Origin: Priapulus caudatus | Taxonomy: Eukaryota; Priapulida; Priapulimorpha; Priapulimorphida; Priapulidae | Length of the DNA: 49,386 nt | NCBI RefSeq assembly: GCF_000485595.1 | Contig: NW_014577827.1 | Coordinates: 66,552-115,937, forward strand | Reading direction: 5' to 3' | Part shown: piece after piece, positions 10,801-22,215 of the stretch | Layout of the letters: the number at the start of each line of letters is the position of its first letter | Position numbering within the stretch: the stretch's first letter is position 1 | Notes under the pieces: model-generated | Seen by the model: only the letters and a program-made list of their open reading frames with translations | Told to the model about the DNA's origin: nothing | The model's database searches: none | Made by a program: the position numbers and the translations under genes

Positions 10801-13800
10801 CAGGATTACATACGTCAGTGTTACTGATACGCCAACCGGTGTCAGTCCAAGTCCGCAAAACGGGATGAAGGGATAGCTTACTATTGAGAGACCGGGCGCG
10901 ATAGCAGCCAGATGTCGGGTACGGAGACAGCATCGTTGCCATCGGCAAACATATTGGTTTTTAGCAGCGCTGCTAATGCCATGTGGTGAGAGAGGCAGCA
11001 GCGGTGTATATACACTTTATTAGGAATCCGATGCGCATGTTTTTGCCAGCTCGGATTTATGAAACTTGGGACGCACGAAATCATGGAGCTTTCATAATAC
11101 GGAGATCATAATAGACCAATTCGTACGAAACTCCTCACAGATTATCAGCCGCGCCATGCACAGATAGTAACAGAACGAAAGTCGACGCCACTATTACAAG
11201 CGAGAATGAATGAGCCGTCACAGTCGCCGGTGGGCCGCGGGTCTGTTTTGTAAGTGCCGAAGAAGGATGGGAGAGTGTGAGAATGTGTGTGATTTTAGTG
11301 AAATCATCCTTTGCCTCAAACTAAATTTGAACGTTCTACATGAGTTTATGTGGGGAGCGCTGTATCTTCTCTACATTGAGATTTGGATCACATATCAGTC
11401 AATTATCCATAGTGGCGCTGTGGGATGGACATACATGCTATTTTGTTACGACGGGGCGGACAGTGGTTTCTATTGTTCCTCTCCCTTTTGATTAGTGCAA
11501 CGGCCTTCTGCGTTTCAGAGATCATGCATTCATGCTGCGGGGATTTTGTGGGTTAATTTGGTCATTGTATCATATTGATGATATTTGTTGTGCATTAGCG
11601 CAATTTCGTATTCACACGTAAAACGTCTGATTGCAGGTTCTTCGGGAGGTTGCGACCTTGCTAATTTAAGATTAAAAACTAACTAAAATTTTGTTTTCCT
11701 TCGTCGCATGTCTACTCATTTTTAGGCGCACATCATTCGACTCGACAAAAATTAAACCCGACGCCGGACAAGTTCGTGCCGTACTGGTTTGCAGCTTTCC
11801 ACGACGCCTTACCGATTGTTCGACGTATTCATTATGGCTTAAGTGGCTCTTACCGAATTTATTTAAGGAAGGTATGCTGCGATTGCAACCGCCTCTCACG
11901 TGGCTTTACGGGGTAAGTCGGTACTTTAAGTGGACGTCTGGAGAGAGCTAGAGGCCGTCACCTCTTTCGAGGCGATTAAAAGAGCGTCTACTACCGCTCC
12001 AGTTCTGGCATTTGGCTTCACCCGACAGAGTTTCTCTTTGGATTATGTGATGCCTCAATCATACAGTAGCTTCTGTTTTTGACCCAGTAAGCGGACGATG
12101 GAGGTGAGCATGATCATCATTATATCTTAGTAAACAGTTAGTCGGAGCACAACTCAGATGTGGGCAATTGTCGAGAAGGGAGCGGTATTGCGTGATATTT
12201 CTTTAATACAATGGAACATTTTCTGTGATTCGGCCGCGAGAACAAGGTAATTACGTAGGATGGTAAAGCCCATCGCGTTTTTTACTCACGGCCTCGAAGG
12301 ACATTACGAACGCCCGCCTTGAGATGATGGCAGTTATACGTCTGCAGTTATGACCACATATGAGAATGTCAGACCAGGAGCAGTAAACATTACAAGCAAG
12401 ACGCACTCAGCAGGGCTGGCGAAAAATCCAGTTCAGTGCGGGGGGAGCTGCCAACGAGATGTGAGAGGTGAGCGTGACGAGTGTGAGCTAACCGCATGTT
12501 TTCGCGGTCGACGCTCGCAGCTAGGAAGCGGTGCACGGGCCGCAGCCAGCCTTATTAATACCCACCTACCATCGCGCGCCGGCCTTTAGTGTTACAATAG
12601 AGCGAGAATTTTCGCGACTTTGCAAAAAACAGCGACGTAGAGCTGATGCCGATCATTATTATATTGTTTTTGACCCAACCCGCATGTAACTTTATCGCCA
12701 AATTTAAATTCAATGCGAGGCATATTACTATTGGGGGAGGAGATTTTGTGTCATTTAGTTACGATTCTCCTACTGATCCCCCTTGTTCACAAGTCGTGAT
12801 ACGCGGCTCATTCGCGTGCAGGCCTGTTTATGGTATGCGATGTTCACTCGTTCTGCGCGCGATGCTGCACACCTGGGTTTCGATAATAACGCTGACCGTA
12901 AAAGATAGCGAATAAATGTTTTTGGCCGCACATGTTATCTGCAAATCAAAAAAAGGTTAAGGAATTTGTACCGTGTCTAATGCGAAGGGAATGTTACGTA
13001 GAGTGAATGCCCCAATGCACGAAGCCTCCTATGCCGACAGCAGGAACGCGAGACAGTCCAGCATAGATGTCGTAGGGCGCCGCCATTGACAGACGGGGCG
13101 GTATTAGATATATAGGTTTACGTTTGTAGGATCTCTTACTCCGCGTACCCGGATGCTACTGCACGACTAATAAGTCATGCAGAACTATTTGCCCTAAAGT
13201 TTAATTCCTTAAATTTATACATCCTGACGCATGCGCTGTTCCACTGCGTTTCCTTACAGAGCGAGGGTTGGAATTTTTATAATTCTCGATAAATATGCGA
13301 CATTTCAGAAGTCTTCAGGATACATCCGTCAAGACGGTCCCATTTCGATCCCGCGTCAACGCGGTATGCGCATAAGGTTTCATCGACGCTAAAATTGCTA
13401 TGTTGGCCTGCCCATTAGTAAGTCTCGACACTACTGAATTGGAAACAGGTGTTAGGGACCCATTCTTTTTGCGTACAGGAGCGGCAGAACATGTACGAGG
13501 AGGGATTCTCACCCGTCTACCTTATGTACGGGCAGATCCCCCGGCGTTACTCCCCTTAGATACACTTATTGTTACCACGTGCGCCGTTCCCTGTATGCAG
13601 AGATCCAGTAGCATCGCGTTAGATTAACATGCATCAAGCGTGCACGCTCATGCCATCACGCACGCGCGGGGGGACGAACGTAATAAGAAGTTTAGTTGGA
13701 TGACGATCGGGCGAGGAATCAAACAATTCGAGTAGGTGACCAGTTATGGTTATAATCCTACCAGTCCATACCAGCAGAGCCGAGTCGAGCTGGCTTCCTG

Positions 13801-16800
13801 ATGGAGACCGTATTATGTAATTCATGTGAGAAATTATCTCCTGTACAGTCCGGATTAGGCGATGCGCGTACAGGTAATAGTTTGCCGTGATGTACACGTC
13901 GACAGCTCAGATTTTGAGCGCCACCGCTAGCGGAATATGGGGTTTTTAAAACCAGGTAATCAATACGTTTACCTCGGACAGTGGTGCGCTAGTGTCACAC
14001 GAGGCGACATGAGGAAGGAAACGACGCACATGACAGATCCCTGCATGCGTACGATGCCCCAGAGTAATAATGTGCCACATTTTCTTGCCAGTGGGAGGAG
14101 GAGGAGGATGAAATACCTTAGCGAGGTCCGTGAACGCAGGCAGGTTAGGCGACTGCGTTCCAGGGTTGATCTTTAAAATGGTATCATATTTTTTGCAGGA
14201 CGCTAGTGCTAATGCCACGCTGTGGTTGGCATGTAATGGACACCGGCAGCGCGTGGTTCTACCACTGGCAGCTCCACGAAAAGCGGACGCGCTGTCAAGA
14301 AAGGCCAGTGTCAGTGCAATAACACCTGTTTATTGCCTTTCCGGTAAACACCCACCGCCAGTATAAACCTCTACCCTTACCCGAATGCATGGTAGATTAA
14401 CCGTTTGCAAAAGCGGCGCTATTTTCCCCGATATTAAAGTGATGCTACTGCATCTGTTGAGTGTCGCGAACAAGAAATTCGCGGCATTGATCTGTATAAA
14501 GATGCTCCAAACTCTATTTACAGTGCGCTCATTCGTAGATATGATGCATGGAGCTGCACGTGTGCATGCGCTTTACATTCCTTTCATTCGAACACGGCTC
14601 GCAGCTGATCTTTATTTCTGCGTCCGTTAAGTTAGCAAATATGGTTGTAGGTAGCCGCTTACATGAGGACGATTATCGAAGTATCTCAGTGTCAACTTAA
14701 CGATATGCCAGTATTTCCCAATCCATCTTTCGGCTATTTTGGGCGGATGACTAGCATAAAACAATAATAAATTAAACTCGTTATAAAACACAGAATTAAA
14801 TACTAAGCTATTAAAGACAGTCGGCTTGATCACAGTAATTCGGGGTACATTTATAACCAGGGAACTGGAAGATTTTGAAGTTATTTTACCTTGACGGAAT
14901 TTAAATATTTAACTTCGGATATATTTAGCATAATAATGGTCTCACACTGCATCTGATCAGATACAATCAGACCATAGGATGTAATAACAAGAGCGGGCCG
15001 ATCTCTTAGTGGGGGTAGCATTAAACAACACGACCTTCACACCACCCCATACCTGCTTGGGAATTTTAAACAAATACATTCAATTGCTTTTACCTTCAAC
15101 TCTTCGATTGCCACACGCGGCCTGCTGCAATCACTCTTAACAATATTACGAGATTAATTTAGATGGTGCAGTGTCGTATCATTCCTTTGCCGCCCCACAT
15201 GGGTTCCATCGCCGGCGTCGTACCGCGCTAAGACAAAGGAATCCTTATTTGATATATATGAAAATTTCTGACCTCTTTGTATACTTTACAGGTGCTAATT
15301 CATCTTAGTGCAACGCCCGGCCCGTGGCACGATATGACGATTTGGCCCATAAAATACCTTGGAGTCACGACCTGTCATGATTATGAATACAACGCGGATA
15401 ATCGATGAGACGTTACGTGTTTCGATGACATTCCAATTATCTGCGCCCATTAAATACACTAGTTCTAGCATCGTCGGAGTATGAATTGCATGTGGCCCGA
15501 TTAGCGGCTTTTTTCCGCATCGAACGCGAAATTAGTCATTAAATGTGAGAAGGTTGGTAGTCTTTTCGGCTAGACCGCGGCCCGGTAGGCCCTCAGTATT
15601 GTGTCGCCAATGGAATTTTGGGGTAGTAAACCACGCACGTTCCCGTTTCACGTCCTATGTTCGGTCTTGTTTATGGCTGGGATTACAGAAGCCCCGCGCG
15701 GTGAAGGAGTTAGCACCTCATTACATAACAGCAGTTAATTCACTTTGGAGTCCAGGATGTAAGCTCATCACCGATTTATTTCAACTACCCCCGTCATTAT
15801 GTTCTATCAATCCAGGGTCAGGATATTATCCGCCGTCGTTTTCAGCTGGATATTTGGCCTGATATTCTCCGCAGTTATTGGCAAATATGACTTGCAAACA
15901 GTGGGAGTCCGGGAGCTAATGCCAGACGAGCGGAATCGCTCCTCGGCATTACATTATGGGTTGGTTGCTCAAGCTGTTGTCATACCACTCGGCATTCGAG
16001 TCGCATTTCAGGAAGTTAGAGGATTTAGTTAGGAAGAATCAGTCACTACTGTTGAGAGAGATGTTACGTCACTGCGTGCCGATTTAGTTGACCTGTCTGG
16101 GCTAGTGCTTCAACCGTGATGCAGGTTTTAGCCTGCGCTAGGCGTCTGTATAGTTGCACTATATATTTTGCTTCAGGTGTGCGGATGGCAGCGCCTGCCG
16201 ACATTGTCGTCGTATACGATACGCTCCAGAGCTGACGCGAAGCGTCGGATGAAGATCAGGGAGTTACGGCAGCCGTTTGTGTGGTGAGTCGGGCTCACCA
16301 CCTCGCGCCTGTCGTAAAACGGGGCCCGTTCTCAACCAAGCCTAATCGTTCTTATCCTGCCACACACCACCCCACACTCACGTCTTAATCCACAGTAGGC
16401 ATAAACTTGGGGTTAATGCGCCGCCCATTGCGCGCTACCACCCCACCCTTACCCTATACTGCTAGCCCTCCTTCTGGGGAATACAACGTGCTCCAGATCC
16501 ATTTGTGAGCTGTAGTATTAGTTCGTAGTAAGTCTAATACATTCTGGTTACGGGGGTATTTTAGCCTCAGATCTCGCAAGTAACGGTATACTAAGGCGAG
16601 GCTATGGAATAAGTCATAGCTAAGTATGAAGGCTAAGTATTAAGTGTGTCGTAAACGGAAGCAACGAGAGAATTTAAACTTATAGAAACTGCCGGATATT
16701 TTGGTACTTGGCTGTACACAAGATAGACCTAATGATGTAATTTCTTGGCTTTTTGATCAGCTGTTCTTTCTGGTTTGTGATTCTGTTGGTGTGTATGTAA

Positions 16801-17107
16801 TGTACGACATTTGGTTTACATTTGACATCAGTCTCGCTCTTCTACTCTAGCTGTATGTTGTCATCTCTTTATATCTGGCCCTTCACGTCGCTTGTTGTTT
16901 TTCTAGTAGTTTTAGGCCAACGCAGTCCGTATGGTATGTTAGCTGGCACCTTGTTATAAAATTACGTTGATATACTTAAATGAATTGCCCGCGACTGGGC
17001 TGTTCTGTGTCTTCGGCTGGTGGTTTTCAGGGGACGATGATCATTCTCATCATGTGATTAGTTAACATTGGGCCATTACCTATAAGCTCGCCCGTTAATT
17101 GAGAGGC
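7806..17107 (+). other. error-laden duplicate of element 2 (likely unpolished read sequence)
   Basis: This 9302-base stretch is collinear with 17540-26069 (8530 bases): LTR start, leader, gag, protease, RT, integrase, env and the env 3' flank all appear in order, with the same junction to the minisatellite. It differs by dense, evenly spread indels, mostly single-base insertions, in coding and non-coding parts alike, and is about 9% longer. Natural decay favours substitutions and does not inflate length this evenly; uncorrected single-molecule reads do. No frame longer than about 105 codons survives. I therefore annotate no genes here. Approximate counterparts: LTR 7806-8500, gag 8830-10080, pol 10090-14170, env 14190-16340. 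Confidence 0.85.
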
Positions 17108-17132
17108 NNNNNNNNNNNNNNNNNNNNNNNNN
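17108..17132. other. assembly gap (25 N)
   Basis: A run of exactly 25 N separates the error-laden duplicate from clean sequence. The clean sequence after it repeats LTR material already seen at 6270, so the gap probably marks an overfilled or failed join rather than 25 missing bases. Confidence 0.95.
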
Positions 17133-17535
17133 CACCGGGAGAAAGAGCGGCGCCGGCCGAGCACGTGGCAGACAGGAGGGTGTGACGCTCGGACATATAC
17201 TGGACCGAGGGGTGCATCACCTGTACGCGTGTTAAGCGAGGGGGGTCAACGTCGAGGCACCAGAGGCACGGGACAGGGAGGTACTGCCAGGTTCCTACGT
17301 CATCCCAGGCTCCAATATAAGCAGCCAAAATCCCATGGTAAAGTCAGTCAGTCACCAGACTGGTTCACTAGGACCTCAGGATAGGACAAGAAGGAAACCA
17401 GGACTCATCATTTCGGAGCTATTCGGAGCATATCATTAGGCCTTGGGTAGGTCGGAGTGCGTGTGCGTAGTTTACGTGTATTCGGAGACAGAGATTGTGC
17501 GCCGAGATTCGGAGCAGCTCTGTTCCCGTAGGTTA
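17133..17535 (+). repeat. second copy of element 1 LTR segment
   Basis: This matches 6270-6660, including the TATA region (here CAATATAAGC) and one 61-bp unit. It differs by clean substitutions, for example in the CCAGAGGCACGGGACAGGG stretch, not by indels. It is the left flank of element 2's insertion. It may be the other haplotype of the same LTR, or a different LTR copy. Confidence 0.75.
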
Positions 17536-17539
17536 CTAT

Positions 17540-18169
17540 TGTAAGCGGGCAGATTCCATAGGCCACGCGAAAGCGATGGCGATGCGGGGAAACACAATCT
17601 TGGCGCCGCAGTGTCGAGAGACGTGTCACAACATGTCACAGGTGGACACTACGCGGGCCGGTCGAGCACGTAGAAGAGTAAGCAATGATCGAGCGCAGGG
17701 CTAAGGTTTCCCCGAGTGTGCGCATTTTGACAACCTAGACGCTGGCCAGATGAACCTATGACATCAGGTCAGGAATGGGACCACGGGATCCAGCTAAGTG
17801 CGGAGACACTCATACCCATACCATGTTCGGTATGGATAATGTAGCAGGCATAGGACTGCATTACCGTATTTGGTATGTCCAGTGGCCAGGGAAGGGAGCT
17901 ATAACGAGAGGTGACGTAGGGAAGGACCGCCGTATAAATAGTGGAGCGCGACCGCGCCTCGAGGCTCTTGTTAGAAGACACACATTGATAAAGGTGAAGT
18001 GCGTGATACGGTTGCTATGTAGTTGAACGGTCTTGCTAGTCTGTAGTACATTGAGACTTCATGTTTGTATAATGTAGTAACACTAGTGAACGCTACTTCT
18101 TGTCTTGTCTTGTCTCTATCAGTCTATTACAGAACCTCTTACAAAGGTAGTGCGAATCAAATGCCTACA
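17540..18169 (+). repeat. 5' LTR of element 2
   Basis: Starts TGTAAGCGGGC and ends CCTACA; paired with 27607-28239. The TATA box is GTATAAATAG at about 17932. The region from there to the LTR end is R-U5. Confidence 0.9.
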
Positions 18170-18172
18170 TTG

Positions 18173-18192
18173 TGGTGCAGGACCAGTCGCAC
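18173..18192 (+). promoter_or_regulatory. primer binding site of element 2
   Basis: TGGTGCAGGACCAGTCGCAC begins with TGG three bases after the LTR end, as expected for pairing with a CCA-ended tRNA. The sequence does not fit a standard T-arm well enough for me to name the tRNA. Confidence 0.6.
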
Positions 18193-18264
18193 TTGGGTAT
18201 TCCTTTGCGAACAACGCAGGGGGAGCGAGCGATCGATAAACCGTGTCATAGCATCGCACACGGC

Positions 18265-18290
18265 ATGTTCTCAACGGTAAATCGGTAAGT
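18265..18290 (+). promoter_or_regulatory. leader ATG and 5' splice donor for env mRNA
   Basis: A short open leader starts with ATG at 18265 and runs into a consensus donor, CG|GTAAGT, with the exon ending at 18284. The exon leaves two bases of an incomplete codon. The env acceptor at 23527 supplies one base before an env-frame codon at 23529, so the junction is in phase. Confidence 0.6.
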
Positions 18291-18405
18291 ACTAATATTT
18301 TTCCGGCTTAAACGATGTTCTAACGAAATTTCTTGCGAGAACTGCTTCACGTACACATACGACAGTAGTTAATATTAAGGAGTAATTAAGAATAGTATAA
18401 TAGTG

Positions 18406-19645
18406 ATGGATCCCTTAGTTACTACACCCGAAGATCCGCTCTCCATACCGTCCGCTGCTCAGTTCGCTGATATGCCTCAGTTAGATCCTAATGACTACAA
18501 TATGAATCCCACCTATGCACCGCCGCTCGTAGAACCGCCGCAGATGGCATATGATATTTCGTAGCTTGCGTTTGTATTTGGGGAAGCGTGAAAACTATTG
18601 TTAGACAGTCTAGGCAGCAATGTTGATAAATCGTTCCGCGCTGCAGAGTTGCGCGCGAGTATACCTAAATTCAGCGGGTCGCCGGGTCCCCTACAGGTCA
18701 CTTTTGCGCAGTGGCGGGATGCCTTACAGCTCGCGCGCGTTCAGTTAGAAGTGACTGATAGACAATTCTTATCAATAGCGGTATCATCATTAACGGAGGG
18801 GGTGGCACAATTTGCGCGTAGACATATACTTGCAAATGTAGGCATCACTTGGTCACAACTCTTTAGTAATCTGCAACGTCAGTACCGAAACCCGGCAGAA
18901 ATTCCACGCGCACAGGAAATGATGAAAAATTTCAGGCAAAACCGTTCGGAAAGCCCGCGTGCGTATGCACAGCGTCTAATTGAATTATCGGAAGCCGCAT
19001 ATCCAGATAGTCATAGGAATGAGGCGTTTTTTTCAGGCACGTTTAGCAGATATATATTTAGATTTCCTCCAAAGTGTGCCAGCTCAACGAGCTGTTATAA
19101 AAGCGCATCCGGCGACATTGGAAGCTGCGGTAGAAATTTGTGTGCGGCAAGCAACAGTAGAAGCTGAATTGGCAGCTCGCCAACGCGCGCGTTCGTGCCA
19201 AACGCTTGTATCGAATGCAAGCGACGAGAATGGCCAAACCGCTGATTATGCCGAATTCGGTCGCGTGCCGGTTTCTCGTACCGCTCCAGCATCTAATACC
19301 TCGGGGAATGACGAAATTTGCCGCCAGCTTGCGCAGTTGGGGGAGCTAGTCAAAACCCAGACACAGATGTTGGCGGCTGTGCAGAGATCGTTTGCGGGAT
19401 CGTCGGCTGATCAGCGCACATTTGATTCTAATCGACAGCCATTTTGCTATGCTCCTCCGTTCGCGCCATTTACACCCCCACCTCTGTCCTACATTCCACC
19501 TTCAGCGCGCGTGCCACAGTCTAAGGCTCCACGCTTCCGCACCTCGCTGCGCTGCTACGAATGTGGACGGGTAGGGCACATAGGTCGTGATTGCACGCTA
19601 AGTAGGAGTCAACAGCGGGGAAACTTGAGGGGGGGTCAAGCATGA
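18406..19645 (+). pseudogene. gag: element 2 Gag (capsid and nucleocapsid)
   Basis: The likely start is ATG 18406; the same frame reappears at 18598 after two in-frame stops near 18560-18595. The capsid part has FAQWRDALQLARVQL and a FSNLQRQYRNP segment typical of Ty3/gypsy Gag (retrotrans_gag-like). At a run of seven T (about 19026-19032) the frame changes by one base, and the C-terminal half continues in frame 2 from 18980 to 19645. A CCHC knuckle (CYECGRVGHIGRDC) is at 19553-19594. In the unpolished copy the short T runs near 18558 and 18597 are one base longer, which would remove the two early stops, while the seven-T run is the same. Confidence 0.8.
19630..19636 (+). promoter_or_regulatory. 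candidate -1 frameshift heptamer GGGGGGT at the gag/pol overlap
   Basis: The heptamer G GGG GGT is in the correct phase relative to the gag frame, six bases before the gag stop. The pol frame is -1 and its ATG (19642) overlaps the gag stop as ATGA. Either slippage or termination-reinitiation could produce Pol; both are inference. Confidence 0.45.
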
Positions 19646-20163
19646 ATTGGGAGAATGTTTTTCCGAAACCCCCTGACTTCCCATATATAATAGCATCGCG
19701 TGCACTAACGGCTAATACTGCGCCCGGTTGTACTGTAGAAATAGAGGGTAGACGTGTTAACTCGTTAATTGACACTGGAGCAGAAATTTGTCTGTTAGAA
19801 GCGAGGCAATGGCGAGCAATCTCACTCTCGCGACGTACGATGGTAGTTAAAACGCGATTTTCCACGCTAGTATCGGCTAGTGGACATTTTCTATCAGTGT
19901 TAGGAGCGGTTAGACTAACACTGGTAATAGCGGGACGTAAATATTCTGTTGTTTTTCATGTAGTAGCCGGTTTACCTAGACCATGTGTATTAGGGGTGGA
20001 TTTTTTGCGTACAAATAGAGCCATAGTAGATTTTAAGAGGAATGTGCTGCATCTGAAATTGACTACGCTTCCATTAGTGTCACCTAGTCGTACAAAATCA
20101 CTGTTCGCTGCGCAAGCAACAGCTGTTACACTGCCACCACGTACGCGCGGGCTGGTCGATTAA
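19642..20163 (+). CDS. pol: element 2 Pol, aspartic protease
   Basis: Begins at an ATG overlapping the gag stop by four bases. The active site is DTGAE from 19771 (in SLIDTGAEICLL), with the second conserved hydrophobic block CVLGVDFL near 19998. The frame stops at 20161-20163, after which Pol continues in frame 0, so a small indel near 20150-20210 splits protease from RT. Its role would be polyprotein processing. Confidence 0.8.
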   Translation: MNWENVFPKPPDFPYIIASRALTANTAPGCTVEIEGRRVNSLIDTGAEICLLEARQWRAISLSRRTMVVKTRFSTLVSASGHFLSVLGAVRLTLVIAGRKYSVVFHVVAGLPRPCVLGVDFLRTNRAIVDFKRNVLHLKLTTLPLVSPSRTKSLFAAQATAVTLPPRTRGLVD

Positions 20164-22215
20164 TCGCGCCTAAGAGTGTACGTCGGAGGGCGCGGTATCA
20201 CGTTACGACCGTGGATAATCACGCGCGAGCATGTGCAAAGGGGAAGTCGCGTGTTCCCTCTCCAATCCTAACTAATGGTCTCGACAGACCTAATGATCTA
20301 ACAGCAAGCATAAATTCTCACACAGGATTAATACGTCAGGTTACTGATACGCCAACCGTGTCAGTCCCAAGTCCGCCAAACGGGATGAAGGGGATAGTTA
20401 CTATTGAGAGACCGGGCGCGATAGAGCCAGATGTGGGTACGGCAGACAGGCATCGTGCATCGGCAAACATATTGGATTTTTAGCAGGCTGTAAGCCATGT
20501 GGTTGAGAGAAGGCAGCAGCGGTGTATATTACATTTATTAGAATCGAATGCGCATGTTTTTGCAGCCTCGGATATGGAACTGGGACGCACGAACGTCATG
20601 GAGTTTCAAATAAATACGGAGACTAATAGACCAATTCGAACAAAACCCTACAGATTATCAGCCGCGCATGCACAGATAGTACAAACGAAAGTCGACGCAC
20701 TATTACAAGCGAGAATAATAGAGCCGTCACAGTCGCCGTGGGCCGCGGGTGTTTTGTAAGTGCCTAAGAAGGATGGAGAGTGGAGAATGTGTGTTGATTT
20801 TAGTGGAAAATCATCCTTTGCCTCAAACAAATGACGTTCTACATGAGTTATGTGGAGCGCGTATATTCTCTACATTAGATTTGCGATCAGCATATCATCA
20901 ATTACCCATAGTGCCGCGGGATAGACATAAAGCTAGTTTTGTTACGACGGGGGGACAGTGGTTCTATTGTTCTCTCCCTTTTGGATTATGCAACGGGCCT
21001 TCTGCGTTTCAGAGACTCATGCATTCCGTGCTGCAGGGATTTGTGGGTAAATTTGTCATTGTACATATTGATGATATTGTTGTGCATAGCGCCAATTTCG
21101 ATTCACACGTAAAACGTCTGTTGCAGGTCTTCGCGAGGTTGCGATCTGCTAATTTAAGATTAAAACTAACTAAATGTTGTTTTCTTCGTGAGTCTACTCA
21201 ATTTTTAGGGCACATCATCGACTCGACAGGAATTAAACCCGACCCGGACAAGATTCGTGCCGTACTTGATTTGCAGCCTCCCACGACGCCTACCGATGTC
21301 AGACGTTTCATAGGGCTAAGTGGCTATTACCGTAAATTTATAAGAGGCTATGCTGCGATTGCACGCCCTCTCACGCTGCTTACGGGTAAGTCGGTAACGT
21401 TTAAGTGGACGTCGGAGAAGCAGGAGGCGTTCGAGGCATTAAAAGAAGCTCTTACTACCGCTCCAGTTCTGGCATTGGCTTCACCCGACAGAGATTTCTC
21501 TTTGTATTGTGATGCCTCAAATCATACAGTAGCTTCTGTTTTGACCCAGGTAGCGGACGATAGAGGTGAGCATGTCATATTATATCTTAGTAAACAGTTA
21601 GTCGGAGCACAACTCAGATGGGCAATTGTCGAGAAGGAGGCGTATGCGGTGATATTTTCTTTAATACAATGGAAACATTTTCTTATCGGCCGCAGAACAA
21701 TAATTTACGTAGATGATAAACCCATACGTTTTTTACTCACGGCGAAGACATTGACGAACGCCCGCTTGCAGAGATGGGCAGTTATACTGTCTGAGTATGA
21801 CCTACATATAGAATTCAGACCAGGAGCATACAACATACAAGCAGACGCACTCAGCAGGCTGGCGAAAAATCCAGTTCAGGGGGGAGCTGCCAACGAGAGT
21901 GAGAGTGAGCGTGAGAGTGTGGCTAACGCATGTTTCGCGGTCGACGCAGTCGCAGCTAGGAAGCGGGCCAACGGGCCGCAGCAGCCTATTAATACCCACC
22001 TACCATCGCGCGCGCCCTTTAGTGTTACAAATAGAGCGGAATTTCGCGACTTGCAAAAACAGGACGTAGAGCTGGCCATCATTATTAATGTTTTGACCCA
22101 ACCGCATGTAACTTTACGCCAAATTAAATTAATCGAGGCATATTATATGGGGGAGGAGATTTTGTGTCATTTAGTTACGACTTCTCCTACTGATCCCCCC
22201 TGTCACAAGTCGTGA
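20164..22215 (+). pseudogene. pol: element 2 Pol: reverse transcriptase and RNase H, multiply broken
   Basis: The linker and RT N-terminus lie in frame 0 with in-frame stops TAG at 20481 and TAA near 20757, then RT proper in frame 1 from about 20800 to 22215. The conserved RT segment between VDFSG and HPLPQTNDV is about ten residues shorter than in relatives. Next come FSTLDLRSAYHQL, LPFGLCNGPSAF and the catalytic box, which reads HIDD (21064-21075) instead of YxDD. Thumb motifs FLGHIID and FIGLSGYYRKFI are present. RNase H is complete in outline: YCDASNHTV, the EKEAYAVIF Glu block, YVDDKPI (where relatives usually have TDH) and ADALSRL near 21845. The tail is followed by integrase in another frame. 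Confidence 0.85.

Noticed and set aside
7806..17107. Dozens of 60-105-codon ORFs as small genes
   Set aside because: They are pieces of element 2 gag, pol and env broken by read-like indels.
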